Assembly (NCBI GenBank): GCA_017622845.1
Contig: JAGAQJ010000022.1
Span: 1-64,000 of the forward strand
Length of the DNA: 64,000 nucleotides
Source: Lachnospiraceae bacterium
GTDB taxonomy: Bacteria; Bacillota; Clostridia; Lachnospirales; Lachnospiraceae
Direction: 5' to 3'
Positions 60,462-64,000 of this stretch are shown here, one piece after another; the first letter of the stretch is position 1; every line of letters starts with the position of its first letter. The position numbers and the translations under genes were made by a program. The notes under the pieces are model-generated. The model saw only the letters and a program-made list of their open reading frames with translations, was not told where the DNA came from and ran no database searches.

Positions 60462-62375
60462 ATGAAAAGAAACAGGAAAAAATGGAGCGTTGCAGGGATT
60501 TGCGTTTTGCTCATTACTTTTGCAGTAATAATTGGTTTCCATGTAAACAGCAGGAGAGGAAAATACGAAGTGGGGCAATTGGAAATTGTTATTGACGGAT
60601 CAGATAAAGCAAGATATTTTCCGGGAGAACAAGCAGTAATAACAGCGACTGCCAGAAATTTACTGCAGGAGAAGGCTGATCATATTCTGCTGAAAATGGA
60701 CGTATACCATTTGGAACAGGCAGTATATTCACAGCAGCAAAGTCTTGTTTTTGAACCGGAAGAAGACAGGAAGGTATCTTTGACCTGGCAGGCGCCGGAG
60801 ACGGATTATCAGGGTTATTTAATCTGTTTGGAATTGACAGATGACAAAGGGAATGTTATTGCAGGGGACACGATAGGCATTGATGTTTCCTCTGACTGGG
60901 TAAAGTTTCCGCGATATGGATATTTGTGTAATTACGGAGAAGAGGAAAACACGGAAGAAAAAATTGCCCGGATGAACCGGTATCACATCAATGCTATTGA
61001 ATATTATGACTGGCACGCTCTGCATCATGAACCGCTGCCGGAGGATATTACCAAACAGTCGCTTGGAGTATGGGAAGACTGGTCAGGACGCAGAATTTAT
61101 GGAGAAACTGTAAAGAATTATATTGACAATGCCCATGACAGGAATATGGTCAATATGGCATATAACATGATTTATGCCGGAACAGACAGCTTTGTAAAGG
61201 ATTCCGATGGAAATCCCACAGAAGCGGCAGACTGGCAGATTTACTTTGCACCGGATAACGAACGGGGTGAAGGAGTGTTTACATTTCAGATGGGTTCCTC
61301 CCCCTCAGGGAATGGAAATCTGTATTTCATGAATCCTTTGAATCCCTCATGGCAGGAATATATCTTTTCACAGGAGAATCATGTTTTTGAGGTGCTTGAT
61401 TTTGACGGATGGCATGGCGATACCGTAGGTGACTGGGGAAAGATGACAGATGCTTTCGGGAATCCGCTAGGGGTTGGAGAGCAGGGAGAGCCGATTTATG
61501 AGGTGAAAGAGACTTACAGGCAGTTTTTGAATGCTGCGAAGGAAGCTTTGGGCGGGCGTTATTTATCTTTTAATCCGGTAGGAGCACAAGGGATAAATCA
61601 GGTGAATACAAGTAATGCAGATGTCCTTTATACAGAATTTTGGCCATGGGATCAGGACAGAAACGGAGAGCTGTATGATACATATCAGTCTTTGGTAACA
61701 GAAGTCGAGAGGACAATGGAAGAAAGTAAACCGTACTCTATTGATGAAAAGGGTAAATCGCTTGTAGTCAAAGCATATATCAATTATTACAAGACTACGG
61801 GAACAATGAATGCTCCAGGCGTACTGCTATGCGATGCAGCAGTATATGCAGCAGGGGGTTCAAGGCTCGAAATAGGAAACGGAAACAATATGCTTCATGT
61901 AGAATATTACCCGGATGATGCTATTCCCATGGGCGATGTGCTGCAGGAGTATATGGTAAAGATGGCAGACTTTACGGTGGCTTATGAAAATCTTTTAAGG
62001 GATGGGCAGTTTACGACAGAAAACAGAGTGGAAATTGCAGATTATCAAGTGAGCAAAGACGGGCAGAGCGATACAATATGGGCATATACCAGAACGGATC
62101 AGATACATGAAATTCTTCATCTGATTAATCTGCTCGGAACAGATAACGAATGGCGTGATGAGAGAGGAAAAAAAGAAGCCCCGATATATGCAGAAGATTT
62201 AAAAGTAAAGTATTATACAGATAAAGAGATTACGCAGGTTTATATGGCTTCCTTCTCTTATGAGGATGGCAGGAGCATAGAATTGTCATTTGAAGAAGGG
62301 GAAGATTTAAACGGCAGATATATTGAATTTGCTGTTCCTGCGCTGGAATATTGGTGTATGGTTTACATGAAGTAA
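60462..62375 (+). CDS. Glycoside hydrolase family 66 enzyme (dextranase or cycloisomaltooligosaccharide-forming type)
   Basis: A 637-residue enzyme with an N-terminal membrane anchor or signal (WSVAGICVLLITFAVIIGFHV, about 8-28) and no lipobox. An N-terminal beta domain (about 35-140) precedes a TIM barrel. GH66 landmarks are PRYGYLCNYGEEE, INAIEYYDWHALHHEPLP, GNLYFMNPLNPSWQEYIF, FDGWHGDTVGDWG with the likely nucleophile Asp, and DVLYTEFWPWDQ with the likely acid/base Glu. These enzymes act on alpha-1,6-glucan (dextran). It ends the importer operon, which points to dextran or isomaltooligosaccharides as substrate. The long insert of CITase forms is not seen, so dextranase is favoured. Confidence 0.88.
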   Translation: MKRNRKKWSVAGICVLLITFAVIIGFHVNSRRGKYEVGQLEIVIDGSDKARYFPGEQAVITATARNLLQEKADHILLKMDVYHLEQAVYSQQQSLVFEPEEDRKVSLTWQAPETDYQGYLICLELTDDKGNVIAGDTIGIDVSSDWVKFPRYGYLCNYGEEENTEEKIARMNRYHINAIEYYDWHALHHEPLPEDITKQSLGVWEDWSGRRIYGETVKNYIDNAHDRNMVNMAYNMIYAGTDSFVKDSDGNPTEAADWQIYFAPDNERGEGVFTFQMGSSPSGNGNLYFMNPLNPSWQEYIFSQENHVFEVLDFDGWHGDTVGDWGKMTDAFGNPLGVGEQGEPIYEVKETYRQFLNAAKEALGGRYLSFNPVGAQGINQVNTSNADVLYTEFWPWDQDRNGELYDTYQSLVTEVERTMEESKPYSIDEKGKSLVVKAYINYYKTTGTMNAPGVLLCDAAVYAAGGSRLEIGNGNNMLHVEYYPDDAIPMGDVLQEYMVKMADFTVAYENLLRDGQFTTENRVEIADYQVSKDGQSDTIWAYTRTDQIHEILHLINLLGTDNEWRDERGKKEAPIYAEDLKVKYYTDKEITQVYMASFSYEDGRSIELSFEEGEDLNGRYIEFAVPALEYWCMVYMK

Positions 62376-62454
62376 GTGCGGCAAAAAGATGTAAAACAGA
62401 CATTGTTTCGGAAACTGTATGAGGCTGGAATGTATTGGAAGGGTCGGTGTTCGC

Positions 62455-64000
62455 ATGAAGAGAAAGAGAAAAGACAATACAGGTTCAAAGAGAAAAAGAA
62501 GCATTAAAGGAACATTGATGAAAGCATTTTTAGTTCCCATTTTATTAATTGTCATACTGGGAACGGTTTCTTATATTACGGCTTCAGATACAATTCAATC
62601 AAAAGTGGAAGAATCATCGAAGAGCAATGTATTAGCTATGAGCATGTATTGCGACCTGCTTTTGAACAATGTATCATCGAAATCGCTGGAAAAGGTAACC
62701 GGAAGCACTATGACTTCCTATTATGAAGCTTTTTTTAAACAGAGCGGGGCTGAAGGAACGAAATTATGGAATGATGCGAAGACTGACCTTATCCAGACTT
62801 GTGCAAGTGTAAGCTATATTTATAGTTATCATATCATACCGGAAAAAGGAGAGCCGATAACTTCCTCTTCTCAGAAAATGGGAAAAAACGCATATCAGGA
62901 ATTTATGGAGTCGAACGAAGGAAAAACAATCACAGAGCAAAATTTAAAGAAAGGCTGGTTTGGATATCACTCATGGATTGATGAGGAATTATCGATATCA
63001 GATGACAGATATGCGCTGACTTACATTCAGAGGTTTTCAAGTGCGAATACATATCTTGTTTTAGATGTTAAAATGGAAACAGTGGATGAGATATTGGCAC
63101 GGATTGATCTGGGGAATCATGCAATAAAAGCATTGATATCACCGGACGGAAGAGAAGTTGTCCGTATCCAGCAGGAAGACGGAGATATCAAATATGAACA
63201 AAATGATGGCGAAAACGTTTTTTTAGATAAAGATTTTTATATAGAAAGCAGAAATGCAGAAGAGGGCTGTAAGTATGTAGAAGCAGCAGGAAAAAAATAT
63301 TTATATGTGTATGCTCCTGTGGGAAATACAGGAGTCATGCTGTGCGGATTGGTTCCGCAGGAAAATATTGTTGGTGAAATACTTTTTATTCGGAATTTAA
63401 GCATTTTTATGGTTGTGCTTGCCGCCATTATTGCATTTATCATTGGCAGTAAAATAGCATCCGGCATAGGAAGTACAGTGCATGATGTGACAAAAAGTCT
63501 GAATGAAGTCGCCAAGGGAGATTTTACGCAGGTCTTTCAGGTAAAGAGGAAGGATGAATTTCAGATTTTATCCAAAGGGCTGAACGATATGCTATCGGGC
63601 ATGAAGTCTATCATTGAAAATATGCGTAAGTTTGGAAACGGTGTAGTAGAAATGGCAGACGAAGCGGCTGAGCAGTCGAATGTGCTGAAAGATGCTATAA
63701 AAGATATTTCAATCGCAGTGGATGAAGTGACAGACGGAATGCAGGATCAGGTCGGCGTGGTAGAAACAGGAAATAACAAAATGGCTGAATTTGCGGAAAA
63801 AATAAGAAATGTCTGCGATAAAGCGGAAAATATGGAAGATACAATTTATAAAACGACTGAGGCTGCAAAACAGGGAGATGAAATCGTAAATGATTTACAT
63901 GGAAAATCTGAGCTTACAATAGAAATTACCAAGACGCTTGTCATGCAAATCAATAATGTTCAGCAGAAATCTTCCGAAATCGAAAGTTTTGTGACAATCA
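62455..64000 (+). CDS. Methyl-accepting chemotaxis protein, partial (runs off the window)
   Basis: The first 515 codons are open to the window edge. A basic N-terminus and helix one (FLVPILLIVILGTVSYITA, about 24-42), an extracellular sensor of about 270 residues with a Cache-like pattern (YVEAAGKKYLYVYAPVGNTGVML), helix two (LSIFMVVLAAIIAFIIGSKIA), a HAMP (VHDVTKSLNEVAKGDFTQVFQVKRKDEFQIL) and the start of the signalling coiled coil. GGAAGGG lies upstream of ATG 62455. Next to the dextranase operon, it may sense a related sugar, and fits the flagellar genes elsewhere in the window. Confidence 0.9.
   Translation, partial: MKRKRKDNTGSKRKRSIKGTLMKAFLVPILLIVILGTVSYITASDTIQSKVEESSKSNVLAMSMYCDLLLNNVSSKSLEKVTGSTMTSYYEAFFKQSGAEGTKLWNDAKTDLIQTCASVSYIYSYHIIPEKGEPITSSSQKMGKNAYQEFMESNEGKTITEQNLKKGWFGYHSWIDEELSISDDRYALTYIQRFSSANTYLVLDVKMETVDEILARIDLGNHAIKALISPDGREVVRIQQEDGDIKYEQNDGENVFLDKDFYIESRNAEEGCKYVEAAGKKYLYVYAPVGNTGVMLCGLVPQENIVGEILFIRNLSIFMVVLAAIIAFIIGSKIASGIGSTVHDVTKSLNEVAKGDFTQVFQVKRKDEFQILSKGLNDMLSGMKSIIENMRKFGNGVVEMADEAAEQSNVLKDAIKDISIAVDEVTDGMQDQVGVVETGNNKMAEFAEKIRNVCDKAENMEDTIYKTTEAAKQGDEIVNDLHGKSELTIEITKTLVMQINNVQQKSSEIESFVTI

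Overview
The window looks like chromosome of a motile, gut-type Lachnospiraceae (Clostridia, Firmicutes), close to Roseburia/Agathobacter-like organisms. This rests on gene families seen together: a FliK-like DUF6240 protein beside flagellin and FliS, a Gram-positive tad pilus cluster with Flp1 pilin and DUF5702/DUF6382 proteins, YaaL-type DUF2508, TSCPD and NiaR proteins, YesMN two-component genes, strong AGGAGG ribosome sites and some TTG/GTG starts. No ribosomal RNA, CRISPR array or complete prophage is present.

Layout. 0.5-5 kb: a TetR regulator and a heterodimeric ABC transporter pair. 5.1-6.9 kb: an autoregulated PadR regulator with an FtsW/RodA-like protein. 7-10 kb: an accessory patch with a GNAT enzyme, an unknown protein, two decayed recombinase copies and a compact locus that resembles a type I toxin-antitoxin system. 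10.1-13.4 kb: preQ1 riboswitch with queT, an OPT peptide transporter and a PqqD-like protein. 13.9-17.2 kb: a FapA (DUF342) protein with an N-terminal repeat array and an HD-GYP response regulator. 17.3-23 kb: tRNA-Pro, a MocR regulator and a second ABC exporter pair. 23.3-26 kb: a MraY-like enzyme, a PPOX protein and an Rpn-family nuclease. 26.1-31.8 kb: a flagellar operon with a candidate sigma-28 promoter. 33-43.9 kb: a tad (type IVb) pilus cluster with two prepilin peptidases. 44-48.3 kb: rhomboid protease, flavodoxin/SCP2, HIT, MurG and TSCPD. 48.6-52.8 kb: the NAD synthesis operon nadA-nadB-nadC-niaR. 52.8-53.8 kb: a lipoprotein. 53.8-64 kb: YesMN two-component system, an oligosaccharide ABC importer, a GH66 dextranase-like enzyme and a truncated chemotaxis receptor, which together suggest uptake and use of an alpha-glucan.

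The most unusual content lies between genes. At least three families of small palindromic, MITE-like repeats are scattered here. A 346-bp copy at 32443-32788 has perfect 14-bp inverted ends and a perfect 8-bp target duplication. A second, 133-bp family at 41139-41271 also has a perfect 8-bp target duplication. A third kind of repeat (19034-19170 and 48712-48827) is a multi-stem element whose 20-bp main stem differs between copies only by paired, compensatory changes, as expected for a structured RNA. The 8788-9159 locus (32-codon hydrophobic ORF, bidirectional terminator, convergent antisense promoter, inverted 5' repeats) is the best candidate for an undescribed small system. All function calls come from reading motifs; no database search was run.
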